Source: Nocardia veterana NBRC 100344 (GTDB lineage Bacteria; Actinomycetota; Actinomycetes; Mycobacteriales; Mycobacteriaceae). Taken from it: 57,256 nt of DNA. Of the stretch, positions 47,240 to 54,986 are shown piece by piece. The translations under genes and the position numbers were made by a program. Numbering within the stretch: position 1 is the stretch's first letter; each line of letters starts with the position of its first letter. Location: contig NZ_BAGM01000102.1 in NCBI RefSeq assembly GCF_000308855.1, positions 1 to 57,256 on the forward strand, written 5' to 3'. The notes below the pieces were generated by a model. That model was not told where the DNA came from and made no database searches. It saw only the letters and a program-made list of their open reading frames with translations.

Positions 47240-48439
47240 GTGGGGTTACAAGATCAGCAATATGCGTTCGCGCAGCATGTGGTGTTGCGGCTGGCCAAAT
47301 CCAGGGCAGCGGGCTCGGCTCGGTTGCGGTGCCAGCCCGAGGAGTTCGCCATCGAGGTCGGCGACGACCATGTTCTCTACCTGGGCAATCTGTTTCACGA
47401 GACGGCCGACATGGACGGCGCGGACCGCGATGCGCGAATCGACCGGTTCGTCTCGGCCATGCTGCGACCGGCGCCGCCGGAGAATACCTGGGACGAGGTC
47501 CGGGAGCGTTTGCGGCCGATTCTGCGTCCCGCGACCTACGGCATCGCCGAGGACGGGGCACGGCCACTCACGCGGGCGGCGTTCCCGTTCACGGTCGAGA
47601 TGGTCGCGATCGACCGACCCGACAGCCGCGCCATCGTCACCGTCAGCGATGCCGAAAAATGGGGCGTGCCGAGCGAGGACATCTTCGCCCAGGCTCGCGC
47701 CAACCTCCGGAACGGGATCGCGCCGATGGATTTGGAGCCCGGCTCGATAATCCGTTTCGTCGACGACGGCAACGGCTATTTCAGCTCGTACCTGCTGGAC
47801 CCCGACTGGCTGGCCGGACTGGCCGGGCCGGACACCCGCCCGGTCGCCTTCGTTCCGGATGTGGACACGCTGATCGTCGCGCCGGACGACCCCGAACTCC
47901 TCGGCTCGTTGTTCGAGATGGCCGAAGACCAGTATCGCGAGGCCACCCGACCCCTCTCCCCTCAGGCCTACACGCTCGACGCCCACGGCGTCGTGGTCCC
48001 GTTCGACACAGCCGGCCCGCACGCTCTCCTGCCGGCCGCCCGCCGCGCCGCCACCGGCTTGGCCGTCACCGAGTACTCCATCCAAGCCGATTGGCTCCGA
48101 ACACGTTTCGACGACGGGTCGGACATCGACGAACTCGACCTCGCCCCCGCCTTCATCGCCACCCCGTACGTCCACGAGGACGAATCCGGTCCGCGGACCG
48201 TCACCACCTGGGGCGAAGGGGTGGAATACCTCCTGCCCCGAGCGGATTACATCGCCTTCTGCGTCATGGACGAGCAGGAGGAAATCACCACCCTGTGCAC
48301 CGTCCCGTTCACCACCGCGATCGAGCTCACCGGAATAACCCCGGTCCCCGGGCTCACCCCGCCCCGCTACGAGGCCCGGCACTGGCCGGATCGCGATACC
48401 CTCGCGGCGCTGGTACGCGCCGACGTGGTGCTGGCCTGA
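47240..48439 (+). CDS. Conserved hypothetical protein, possibly DUF1444-like
   Basis: A 399-residue soluble protein without signal peptide or membrane segment. Parts such as EKWGVPSEDIFAQARANLRN followed by a display-like strand (IIRFVDDGNGYFSSYLLDP) recall the YtpQ/DUF1444 family, in which such proteins read like a degenerate enzyme or binding module. I am not sure of that assignment. The C-terminal third (residues 265-399) contains an acidic segment (DDGSDIDELDLAP). GTG 47240 starts the frame with no clear ribosome-binding site. It converges on the marR gene at 48458. Confidence 0.7.
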   Translation: MGLQDQQYAFAQHVVLRLAKSRAAGSARLRCQPEEFAIEVGDDHVLYLGNLFHETADMDGADRDARIDRFVSAMLRPAPPENTWDEVRERLRPILRPATYGIAEDGARPLTRAAFPFTVEMVAIDRPDSRAIVTVSDAEKWGVPSEDIFAQARANLRNGIAPMDLEPGSIIRFVDDGNGYFSSYLLDPDWLAGLAGPDTRPVAFVPDVDTLIVAPDDPELLGSLFEMAEDQYREATRPLSPQAYTLDAHGVVVPFDTAGPHALLPAARRAATGLAVTEYSIQADWLRTRFDDGSDIDELDLAPAFIATPYVHEDESGPRTVTTWGEGVEYLLPRADYIAFCVMDEQEEITTLCTVPFTTAIELTGITPVPGLTPPRYEARHWPDRDTLAALVRADVVLA

Positions 48440-48463
48440 CCTGTCCGGAACGGGCGATCAGGC
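48434..48463. terminator. Weak hairpin between convergent genes at 48.4 kb
   Basis: GCCTGA (48434-48439) and TCAGGC (48458-48463) pair, with an inner CCG-GAA-CGG stem. The arms contain the stop codons of both convergent genes. The stem is short, so terminator function is only possible. Confidence 0.4.
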
Positions 48464-48865
48464 GATGAGCTTGGCGACGCATTCGCTCACCCGGGCGTCG
48501 CCGGAGGCCTCGTCCAGAGCCCGGTTCAGGGCGTCCTGATAGGTCGGCTCGGCCTGCCGCTGGAGCGCGCGGCCCGCCTCGGTGATCACCGTGTAGACGC
48601 CTCGGCGGTCGTCCGGACACAGATCACGGCGGGTGAAGCCTCCGGATTCCAGCCTGGCGACCAGCCGGCTGACCGAGCTCTGGTTGAGACCGATGAGCTC
48701 GGCCAACTCCTGCATCCGCAGTTCACCGCCGTCCGCGCGCGCGAGCCGGCACAGGGCCTGGTATTCCGACAGTCCGATGCCGTGGCGTCGCTGCATCTCC
48801 TTGGCCAGCCGCTGGGTCACCATCGCATGCAGGGTCACCAGCTGATCCCAGAATTCCGCGTCCAT
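48458..48865 (-). CDS. MarR family transcriptional regulator, divergent from Rid gene
   Basis: A 135-residue winged-helix repressor-type protein. Helix-turn-helix and wing are visible as LSEYQALCRLARADGGELRM, QELAELIGLNQSSVSRLVAR and CPDDRRGVYTVITEAG. ATG 48865 (MDAEFWDQ) has GGAGGTG just upstream; the frame is open to 48922 but the longer form would run into the operator region. It is divergent from the Rid-family gene, with palindromes between them, so it probably represses both promoters. The ligand is not known. Confidence 0.9.
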   Translation of the reverse strand: MDAEFWDQLVTLHAMVTQRLAKEMQRRHGIGLSEYQALCRLARADGGELRMQELAELIGLNQSSVSRLVARLESGGFTRRDLCPDDRRGVYTVITEAGRALQRQAEPTYQDALNRALDEASGDARVSECVAKLIA

Positions 48866-48911
48866 CAGCACACCTCCGCGTTGACAACAGAATACATGCG
48901 GTGACATCATC

Positions 48912-48944
48912 TGTATGCACATGCATTTAATGTATGTACATACA
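48912..48944. promoter_or_regulatory. Paired palindromic operators between marR and rid
   Basis: TGTATGTACATACA (48931-48944) is a perfect 14-bp palindrome. TGTATGCACATGCA (48912-48925) is a copy with two changes. The pair lies in the divergent promoter region 20 bases before the Rid gene, the expected place for the MarR dimer. Confidence 0.65.
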
Positions 48945-48964
48945 AACGATGAGAAAGGTTCGCC

Positions 48965-49360
48965 ATGACCTCACAGCGCATCGAAAAGATCGCGACCACC
49001 CCCGACTGGTACGAGCCGTACAAGATCTCGCAGGCGATCAAGGCGAACGGCCTGGTGTTCGTATCGGGGCAAACAGGTATCGATGAACAGGGGCGTACCG
49101 TTTCCGACGATTTCCTGACGCAGGGACGGCAGGCCTTCGCCAACATCCAACGCGTTCTGGCCCAGGCCGGTTCCGACCTCACCGATGTGGTGAAGGTGGG
49201 CATCTTCGTCACCGACATGGCCGCCAACCTGGAGAAGATCAAAGTCCTCCGCGAGGAGTTCCTCCGCGAGCCCTACCCCGCAGACACCCTGCTGGAAGTG
49301 TCTTCGCTCGCCCAGCCCGATTGGCAGATCGAGGTAGAAGTCACCGCCCTGGCGCCCTGA
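48965..49360 (+). CDS. Rid (YjgF/YER057c/UK114) family protein
   Basis: A 131-residue protein of the Rid superfamily, trimeric enzymes that in the RidA branch hydrolyse reactive enamines and imines. Family strands and helices are ANGLVFVSGQTGIDEQG, QGRQAFANIQRVLAQAGSDL, VVKVGIFVTD and EEFLREPYPADTLLEV. Where RidA has PAR with the catalytic Arg, this protein has PAD (Asp), so it belongs to a branch that probably lacks standard imine deaminase activity. ATG 48965 has GAGAAAGG upstream. Control by the divergent MarR protein is likely. Confidence 0.9.
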   Translation: MTSQRIEKIATTPDWYEPYKISQAIKANGLVFVSGQTGIDEQGRTVSDDFLTQGRQAFANIQRVLAQAGSDLTDVVKVGIFVTDMAANLEKIKVLREEFLREPYPADTLLEVSSLAQPDWQIEVEVTALAP

Positions 49361-49499
49361 CCATCGACCTCGCCACCCACACCTCGACCGGTCGACGGAA
49401 CCGACGCCCAACCACATCCGTCTACCCTTACGAACCGGTGTCGAGCGCCGGCGACCGATCCTCGTGCCAAGGTCGTCGGCGGGTGAGGGAGTGCGTGGA

Positions 49500-49826
49500 G
49501 TGGCAGGCTTTCTACAGGTTGATATCGAGGCTTTGGGTAGGGCGGCCCAGCTTTTGCGCAACTCGGAACAGGTGTTGAACGATGCGATGAAGGCCATGGC
49601 CCGGGACGGCCATGGGGACATCGGCACCAAGGAACTCAACGATGCGGCCGACAGCTTTCAGCGCCGGTGGCATTTCGGAATCCAACGTATCGGCGAGGCA
49701 GCCGGCACTACAGCAGAAGGAATTTCTCAGTGCCACGATGTCTATCAGCAGGTCGATAATCAGTTCGCGCAGGTGATCGCGCAAGCGGCTGCCGGGTCGC
49801 CTGACTCCGGGGAGATCAAGGCATGA
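49500..49826 (+). CDS. WXG100-like type VII secretion protein
   Basis: A 108-residue helical-hairpin protein of ESX type. The turn carries W57 in QRRWHFGIQ, so W-x-x-G rather than the usual W-x-G, and the second helix ends with the export signal Y-x3-D (Tyr82 to Asp86, YQQVD). GTG 49500 (VAGFLQVDIEALG) has GGGAG upstream; the frame is open to 49464 without support. Its stop overlaps the next gene's start (ATGA), so the two are co-translated and may form a secreted pair. No secretion-machine gene is near. Confidence 0.8.
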   Translation: MAGFLQVDIEALGRAAQLLRNSEQVLNDAMKAMARDGHGDIGTKELNDAADSFQRRWHFGIQRIGEAAGTTAEGISQCHDVYQQVDNQFAQVIAQAAAGSPDSGEIKA

Positions 49827-51073
49827 GTGCGGCCGCAAATCCCTACCCCAACTTGGGCTTCAACCCGGTCCCGGGTGCGCCGGCCGATGTGGCGGGCCTG
49901 CGCGGTCAGATCAATTCCGCTTTCGACGCCGTCAAGGAAACGAATGGCTTACTGACCCGTTTGCGCAACAGCCACGACAACGTGTGGACCGGCGCCGGGG
50001 GCGACGCGTTCCGCGCGTCCTTCGACGCGACTCTGGCCCAAGATCTCGGCTACGCCCAGAGCTCGCTCGAGCGCGCCGTCGCCTTGCTCGACGAATGGCA
50101 CACCGCCCTGGTCGGCTACCAGGAGACCGCAAAAGGACTGGAAAGTGAGGCCGCGACCGCTCGCGGCGAATACGCCAAAGCGCAGACCACCCTCCGGCAG
50201 GCCCAGGCGAATCCTGACCTGGGCTTGGCCAACATGCAGTTCTCGGACCGAAACCAGTTGGCCGACGCACAGCGCCGGTTGGATGCCGCTGCGGCACAGG
50301 TACGTTCGGCGAGCGCAGCGGTCGACAACGCGCAGGGCACTATCGATGCCATCATCAAGCGCGCGCACGATCTCGAGACCGAGCACAATAGTCTCGCACG
50401 ACGCATTGCGGCCGAACTCGATGCGGCGGCAAAAGATTTCGCGCCCAGCCCGCCCGACAAGAGCATCTGGGACAAGATTTCGGACGCGGTGAAGGGGGTT
50501 GGCAAGTGGATCAGTGATCACAAGAAGCAGATCCACGACATTCTGTCCGGAGTATCGGCGGTGACAGGACTACTCGCATTGGTCACCCCGTTCCCGGCGG
50601 ATGCGATATTCGGCGCCATAGCGCTGGTTTCAGGCGCAGGCGCGCTGGCGATGGATTTCATGGACCCAGAGGTCCAAGACGCATTCGGTGGCGTTCTGCA
50701 CGGCGATTTCAGCAAGGACAATCTGATGAAGATCGGCACCACCGTGGGTTTGGATTCCTTGGCTGTCATCCCCGGGACGGGAGGCGTGCTGAAGGGCACC
50801 GGAGCCGCCTTCAAGGGCGCGGAGGAGTCCGGGGCCGTGTTCAAGGCGTTCGCGGAGGGAGCGCAGTCCCCCAGTTACCTGTCCACGAAACTGGACAAGA
50901 TTCCGCGGCCCGAAGGGGTGACGAACTGGTTGCAAGATATGAGTAAAGCCAACGGATTCGGCCCGGGGGTCGGGACATCGCTTTCCGGAATCGAACTCGT
51001 TTCGCGGGCGGCGAAGGCCGGGCTGGGCTCCGGCAAGATCACAACCGGCACCTTGGAGCTGGCCGATGACTGA
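49823..51073 (+). CDS. Large WXG-type protein with coiled coil and hydrophobic segment
   Basis: 416 residues. The N-terminal 100 residues resemble a WXG100 domain (W55-T-G57 in NVWTGAGGDAF). Residues 100-205 are an Ala/Gln-rich coiled coil, and 235-275 contain two hydrophobic stretches (ILSGVSAVTGLLALVT and AIFGAIALVSGAGALAM). The C-terminal 140 residues are Gly/Ser/Lys-rich with no toxin motif that I recognise. The layout resembles type VII secreted effectors, and the overlap with the small WXG100-like gene supports that. Function is unknown; a C-terminal toxin is possible but not shown. Confidence 0.75.
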   Translation: MSAAANPYPNLGFNPVPGAPADVAGLRGQINSAFDAVKETNGLLTRLRNSHDNVWTGAGGDAFRASFDATLAQDLGYAQSSLERAVALLDEWHTALVGYQETAKGLESEAATARGEYAKAQTTLRQAQANPDLGLANMQFSDRNQLADAQRRLDAAAAQVRSASAAVDNAQGTIDAIIKRAHDLETEHNSLARRIAAELDAAAKDFAPSPPDKSIWDKISDAVKGVGKWISDHKKQIHDILSGVSAVTGLLALVTPFPADAIFGAIALVSGAGALAMDFMDPEVQDAFGGVLHGDFSKDNLMKIGTTVGLDSLAVIPGTGGVLKGTGAAFKGAEESGAVFKAFAEGAQSPSYLSTKLDKIPRPEGVTNWLQDMSKANGFGPGVGTSLSGIELVSRAAKAGLGSGKITTGTLELADD

Positions 51074-51701
51074 CGTCGAATTGGATATCTGGATACCGGA
51101 AGGCTTCGCCGCGCTACCGCTCACCGATATCGACCGGCACGTCGCCGCGGTCGCGAATACGGCGAAAAGTCTCTCCGACTCGGAAACAAGAGAGATGGCG
51201 GCAGGAGTTCTGCCGATAATCTCGATCTTGCTGAAAGGTCTCGCACAGTGGGACGTGCGTTACTGCGGGTTCGGCCGTCATGTTGCGTCGAGCGGCACCC
51301 CGGTCACCTCGTGTCTGACCGTCTGCCTGTACGAGACTGGTGGTGACAAGCTCAACCCGCGGCTCGTGCTGAAAGACCTCGTAGAGACCCGACTTGCCGC
51401 CGGCGACGACTTGGGCAGCATCGAACTCGTGGACGTCGATACGCGTCCGATCCTGTTCTCGGAGCGGATTCGCGAACTGCCCTCTCCTCGGTTCACGGGC
51501 TCGCCCTACGACTCCGAGACCGCCTCGACGTACCAGCTGGAAGCGGTCCTGCCCGCCGAATCCGGTACAGCGGTGGCGGCGGTCGAGTTGTCGACCGCCT
51601 ACATCGACGACGGGCCAGAATTTCGGCGGATGATTTTCGACATGGCACGATCGGCCGCATTTCACAGCGATTTCTCCAACTCCTCCGCCCTGAATTGGTA
51701 A
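51066..51701 (+). CDS. Hypothetical protein co-transcribed with WXG genes
   Basis: 211 residues, soluble, acidic, no signal peptide. ATG 51066 lies inside the end of the preceding gene (8-bp overlap), so the genes are translationally coupled. I recognise no family. The central part (VTSCLTVCLYETGGD and VETRLAAGDDLGSIELVDV) alternates strands and turns, and the C-terminal FRRMIFDMARSAAFHSDF looks helical. Position after a WXG-type effector candidate suggests a chaperone or immunity role, but this is a guess from context only. Confidence 0.75.
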   Translation: MTDVELDIWIPEGFAALPLTDIDRHVAAVANTAKSLSDSETREMAAGVLPIISILLKGLAQWDVRYCGFGRHVASSGTPVTSCLTVCLYETGGDKLNPRLVLKDLVETRLAAGDDLGSIELVDVDTRPILFSERIRELPSPRFTGSPYDSETASTYQLEAVLPAESGTAVAAVELSTAYIDDGPEFRRMIFDMARSAAFHSDFSNSSALNW

Positions 51702-51831
51702 GGACCTCGCCATCGTCACAACATCGCTCCCGCCGGCTGCAGCCCACCCTGCTACGCGCGCGGCACTTCGGAAAGGTGGGACTTGGCCGTGGGTTACGCT
51801 GATACTCGGGATCCTCAGCATTCCGGCCTGG

Positions 51832-52740
51832 GTGGTCGCTGTGACAATCAGCGATTCACACCACAGTGATGCTGCGGCTGCGGTCCTCACTGTCGTCACA
51901 CTCGGCACCGTAGTCCTTTTCTGCGCCGGTGTTCTCGGTGCGAGCATGCTGTGGATTCGGCGACGAAAAGTGCGCAGCCTGAAGCGGTTTCCCTGGTATT
52001 CCTATCGGATTCGTTACCTGCAGGAAGGCCGCTACGAGTATGTTCAGTTGCTCGGCGGGCAGGGGGAAACTATTTCCACTCTGATTCTGAGTACGTGGTC
52101 GACCCAGGTGGGCAAATTGATCAATGCTCAGACATTCGAAATCTGGTTCGCCGGCGATCCCCAGCGCCACGGTGTCGTCTCGACGCCGGGCGGCGGCGAT
52201 ATCTGCTACGCGCAACGGATACGGCCACCATCGGCCGAGGTGGCTGCGCCGGCCGTGTCCGCAGTGGATGCACGCGGAAACCCCGTCAGGTGCGGGAGCT
52301 CGAGCGACAGCGCCTTCCCTTCTCCGCGCACCCTGCGTCGCGTCGGCGGCTTCGTGCTCGACCTGACTGTGCATGCCGGCGGAGGTGCCGCGATCGCGCT
52401 TGTTCTCAGCCCCGGATTCTCACCGGAACTCTTGCGTACTCAGGATTTTCACCAGCTGGGTTTCAATCCCTTCATTGCGTTGTGCTGCTTCGCCGGACTG
52501 TCGTTCATCGACCGAGTCCTGCTCCAGGCCGTCTTTCACACGACTGTCGGAAAAGCCGTCTTCGGGCTCGTGGCGATTCAGCCCGATACGGGCCGCTTCC
52601 CCACTTTCGGACGATTGTTCGCGACCTGGTGGTTTCATTTGTATTTGCCGATGGCAGTTGTCGGTGACGGTACCGGGCCCGACCGACCCGGCAACTACTT
52701 CATGACTGCCGTGCGTCGACGTGACCTGCGTCGATCCTGA
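51832..52740 (+). CDS. RDD family membrane protein, start uncertain
   Basis: 302 residues from GTG 51832. Hydrophobic segments are TVVTLGTVVLFCAGVLGASM followed by a basic stop-transfer (WIRRRKVRSLKRF), then in the C-terminal half an RDD-type domain: LRRVGGFVLDLTVHAGGG, FNPFIALCCFAGLSFIDRVL and TVGKAVFGLVAI. The middle part (residues 50-160) is soluble. No ribosome-binding site precedes 51832. The same frame is open upstream and encodes another likely membrane helix (WPWVTLILGILSIPAWVVAV), but has no standard start codon before the previous gene's stop. The true N terminus is therefore unclear. Probably a membrane protein linked to the WXG cassette. Confidence 0.7.
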   Translation: MVAVTISDSHHSDAAAAVLTVVTLGTVVLFCAGVLGASMLWIRRRKVRSLKRFPWYSYRIRYLQEGRYEYVQLLGGQGETISTLILSTWSTQVGKLINAQTFEIWFAGDPQRHGVVSTPGGGDICYAQRIRPPSAEVAAPAVSAVDARGNPVRCGSSSDSAFPSPRTLRRVGGFVLDLTVHAGGGAAIALVLSPGFSPELLRTQDFHQLGFNPFIALCCFAGLSFIDRVLLQAVFHTTVGKAVFGLVAIQPDTGRFPTFGRLFATWWFHLYLPMAVVGDGTGPDRPGNYFMTAVRRRDLRRS

Positions 52741-52770
52741 ACCTCGCCGGCAGGTGGCGGCCGGACGGAG

Positions 52771-52812
52771 CTGCCGACCGACGCCTGCCGACCGACGCCT
52801 GCCGGCCGACCG
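52771..52812. repeat. Short tandem repeat, 14-bp unit
   Basis: CTGCCGACCGACGC occurs twice in tandem (52771-52784 and 52785-52798), with a partial, diverged third copy, in the gap between the convergent RDD and DUF397 genes. GCCGGCAGG (52746-52754) and CCTGCCGGC (52798-52806) could also pair as a long-loop hairpin. Confidence 0.7.
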
Positions 52813-52816
52813 GCCG

Positions 52817-53173
52817 TCAGGACCGGTCGAACTGGCCGTCAGCGACGCCCTCGAGGAAGGCGTCCCATTCGTCGGCGTTGTAGTTCAGCCGGGTGGTGCG
52901 GTGCGTGATCGTGGCGCCGCCGTCCGCATGTACGTCCACGGCCACGGCATCGGGTAGCACGCCGGAGGAGTTCGTCATGACGAGCCCCAAGAAGGCCGGC
53001 CACTGGTCGGCGGGGACAGTGATGATCGGTTGATCCTGTTCCGGGCCAACGTATTTGCTGTCGCGCACATCGACCGCGTTGCCGGTGAACCGGACCTCTA
53101 CGCAACTGTTGGCGTCCTTGCTGAATGAGGACTTGTACCACTTGCGCCGTCCGAACTCACCGGCTTGCCTCAT
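52817..53173 (-). CDS. DUF397 domain protein
   Basis: A 118-residue protein whose N-terminal half has the DUF397 signature (KWYKSSFSKDANSCVEVRF, then VDVRDSK, then DQWPAFLGLV). The C-terminal part ends in a second, reduced copy of the last element (DEWDAFLEGVADGQFD). Its start codon overlaps the stop of the XRE gene (TAATG), so the two are translated together. In Streptomyces such proteins are partners of WhiJ-like regulators; their biochemical role is not settled. Confidence 0.9.
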   Translation of the reverse strand: MRQAGEFGRRKWYKSSFSKDANSCVEVRFTGNAVDVRDSKYVGPEQDQPIITVPADQWPAFLGLVMTNSSGVLPDAVAVDVHADGGATITHRTTRLNYNADEWDAFLEGVADGQFDRS

Positions 53174-54042
53174 TACGTCGTTCCTAACCTGCCCGCGGAC
53201 TCCTCGATCAAGGCCAGCGTATCGCGCTTACCCAAGGCGTTGCGCTGGGCGGCCTCGAACGCGATCGTCAGATCACGGACCTGATCGGAATTCTCGATCA
53301 CTCCCGAGACGGCCGTCGATTCGTGCCAGCCGAGCGGCGGCAGGAACGGCCGATCGAATTCGATCACATAGAAGGCTGCGCCGCCGAACAGATAGCCACT
53401 CCGAGAAGTGAAGGGCATCACCCTGACATCGAGGGTTTCCGGGTACCGGCGAATCAGATGGGCCAGATGTTGCAACTGTTCGCGGAGTACATCCGGCCCA
53501 CCGACCTGCTGCAGCAGCGCCGCTTGACTGACGATGGCGTTGAAGCGCAACGGATCAGCGCCGGTGAGGCGCTCCTGACGACGCATACGAACCTCGACGC
53601 GTCGCGCTACCTCTTTTTTCGGGATGAACACGTCGTCCTGGTCGATCAGTGCGCGGGCATAGCTCTCGGTCTGCAGCAAACCTGGGATCAGAAGGCTTTC
53701 GTAAGCGCTGATCTCGGAGGCTCCGAACTCCAACCCCCACAGTCGCTGATGCTCGACGCCGAACAGGTTCGAGTACTCAGCCCACCATCCGCGACCACTC
53801 GCCGCAGCACGAAGCGCGAGCAAATCCTCGCGATCGTCAGCACTCAAATCGAGCACCCCGAACAGCAGCTGCAGCTTGTCTTCCGACAGGATTTTGCGGT
53901 CTCGTTCGAACTTGCTCCAGTACGTCGGCGAGAAGCCCAGGTGCTTCGCGATGGCCGCACCGGTCAAATCACGCTCTGCGGTGTACATGCGTATCCGCGA
54001 GGTCAGCTCCCAGCGTGCGACCGTCGGCGACAGCGGCGCCAC
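53173..54042 (-). CDS. XRE family regulator with DUF5753 (WhiJ-like)
   Basis: 289 residues: an N-terminal helix-turn-helix (residues 12-65, TGAAIAKHLGFSPTYWSKFE) and a C-terminal DUF5753 domain (LLIPGLLQTESYARALI through RRYPETLDVRVMPF to VIENSDQVRDL). Start GTG 54042 has AAGGAG six bases upstream. With the following DUF397 gene it forms the common actinobacterial WhiJ/AbaA-type pair, involved in development or antibiotic control in Streptomyces and sometimes described as antitoxin-like. Its target here is unknown. It is divergent from the small gene at 54213. Confidence 0.92.
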   Translation of the reverse strand: MAPLSPTVARWELTSRIRMYTAERDLTGAAIAKHLGFSPTYWSKFERDRKILSEDKLQLLFGVLDLSADDREDLLALRAAASGRGWWAEYSNLFGVEHQRLWGLEFGASEISAYESLLIPGLLQTESYARALIDQDDVFIPKKEVARRVEVRMRRQERLTGADPLRFNAIVSQAALLQQVGGPDVLREQLQHLAHLIRRYPETLDVRVMPFTSRSGYLFGGAAFYVIEFDRPFLPPLGWHESTAVSGVIENSDQVRDLTIAFEAAQRNALGKRDTLALIEESAGRLGTT

Positions 54043-54212
54043 ACCCAGCTCCTTCCACCCGAGATCGTTGACCGAACAGTACAGGGTTCATCTGCTGATC
54101 AGCGAGCTGTCAGGGAAATCATCCATTGCTAGGTCATGTTGACCGATCAATGGTATGTTCCGACGGTCAAGCTCTCCTCAGTTCGGTCCATTCGGGTGGG
54201 AAGTGGGTTGCC

Positions 54213-54503
54213 ATGGCGGTGCAGATTGTGGCGGGGTGTTCGATGCGCGGGGATCGGACGGCGCATCATGCGAGGTCCGTGGGGGACGGCTGGTGGGCGG
54301 TGTCCTTTCTGCCGGGGCGCACCTTGACCACGCAGCAGGCTGTCGCCGCATTGCAAATCGCCGAGGCGACAGTGGATTTGGCGCTGCTGACACCGTTCAT
54401 CGGGCTTACGCCGATGGAGGCGGTCGGCTACGCGTTGTGGCCGTCTCGGCTCCGTAAGTCGCCGGGGGACACCAGTTTCCGAGTCTTCGAGGCGCGACGG
54501 TGA
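54213..54503 (+). CDS. Small hypothetical protein upstream of DUF4254 gene
   Basis: 96 residues from ATG 54213 (MAVQIVAGCSMRGDRTAHHA). The frame is open upstream to 54126; the chosen start has a modest GGGAAG upstream. A central hydrophobic helix (AEATVDLALLTPFIGLTP) is amphipathic rather than membrane-spanning. I recognise no family. The stop overlaps the next start as GTGA, so the two form one translational unit, divergent from the WhiJ-like gene. Confidence 0.65.
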   Translation: MAVQIVAGCSMRGDRTAHHARSVGDGWWAVSFLPGRTLTTQQAVAALQIAEATVDLALLTPFIGLTPMEAVGYALWPSRLRKSPGDTSFRVFEARR

Positions 54504-54964
54504 TCGGCACTCGGCTTCCGGCGCGCGATCTGCTGTTGCGAGTGTGTGCCGACGACATCTCCAGCACACACCCGGTAGCGCACGCCGCATCGCAACTGGC
54601 TCGGCTCCATCGGGATCGGCTCAGGGACGGCGGCCTCGGCTCCTGCGACATCGACTGCGAGCGTGCGCGATTGACACGCCTCATCGACCGGTGGGTGGCC
54701 GGCGAGATGCCGCGTCCGCACGGCGGGGCCGCCATGCACACCGAGACCGTGGGGATGGTGGTCGATCGCCTGGCCCGGTACTGCGCCACGGCCCACTCTG
54801 CTCTGACCGCGCCCACCACCAACTGGGCCCTGCACTGCGCATGGCGTTCCCTGGCCGAAATCTCGCTGGCCTACGACGATTTGGCCGCCGATCTCGCCGG
54901 CGGCCATCGTCGGCTACCCGAGTTCACCTATCCGGTGATACCGGCCGTCGGCGGTGCGAGGTGA
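54500..54964 (+). CDS. DUF4254-like hypothetical protein
   Basis: 154 residues, mostly helical and His/Arg-rich, with HPVAHAASQLARLHRDR near the N terminus and a conserved-looking CDIDCERARLTRLIDRWV. This resembles DUF4254 proteins, whose function is not known. GTG 54500 overlaps the preceding stop. The gene ends in a hairpin shared with the convergent EspG-like gene. Confidence 0.65.
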   Translation: MIGTRLPARDLLLRVCADDISSTHPVAHAASQLARLHRDRLRDGGLGSCDIDCERARLTRLIDRWVAGEMPRPHGGAAMHTETVGMVVDRLARYCATAHSALTAPTTNWALHCAWRSLAEISLAYDDLAADLAGGHRRLPEFTYPVIPAVGGAR

Positions 54965-54986
54965 GCACCGATCCGGCGTGCTCACC
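54960..54986. terminator. Bidirectional hairpin holding both stop codons
   Basis: Perfect 9-bp arms GGTGAGCAC (54960-54968) and GTGCTCACC (54978-54986) with a 9-base loop. The TGA of the plus-strand gene and the stop of the minus-strand EspG-like gene sit at mirror positions in the two arms. Confidence 0.7.
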
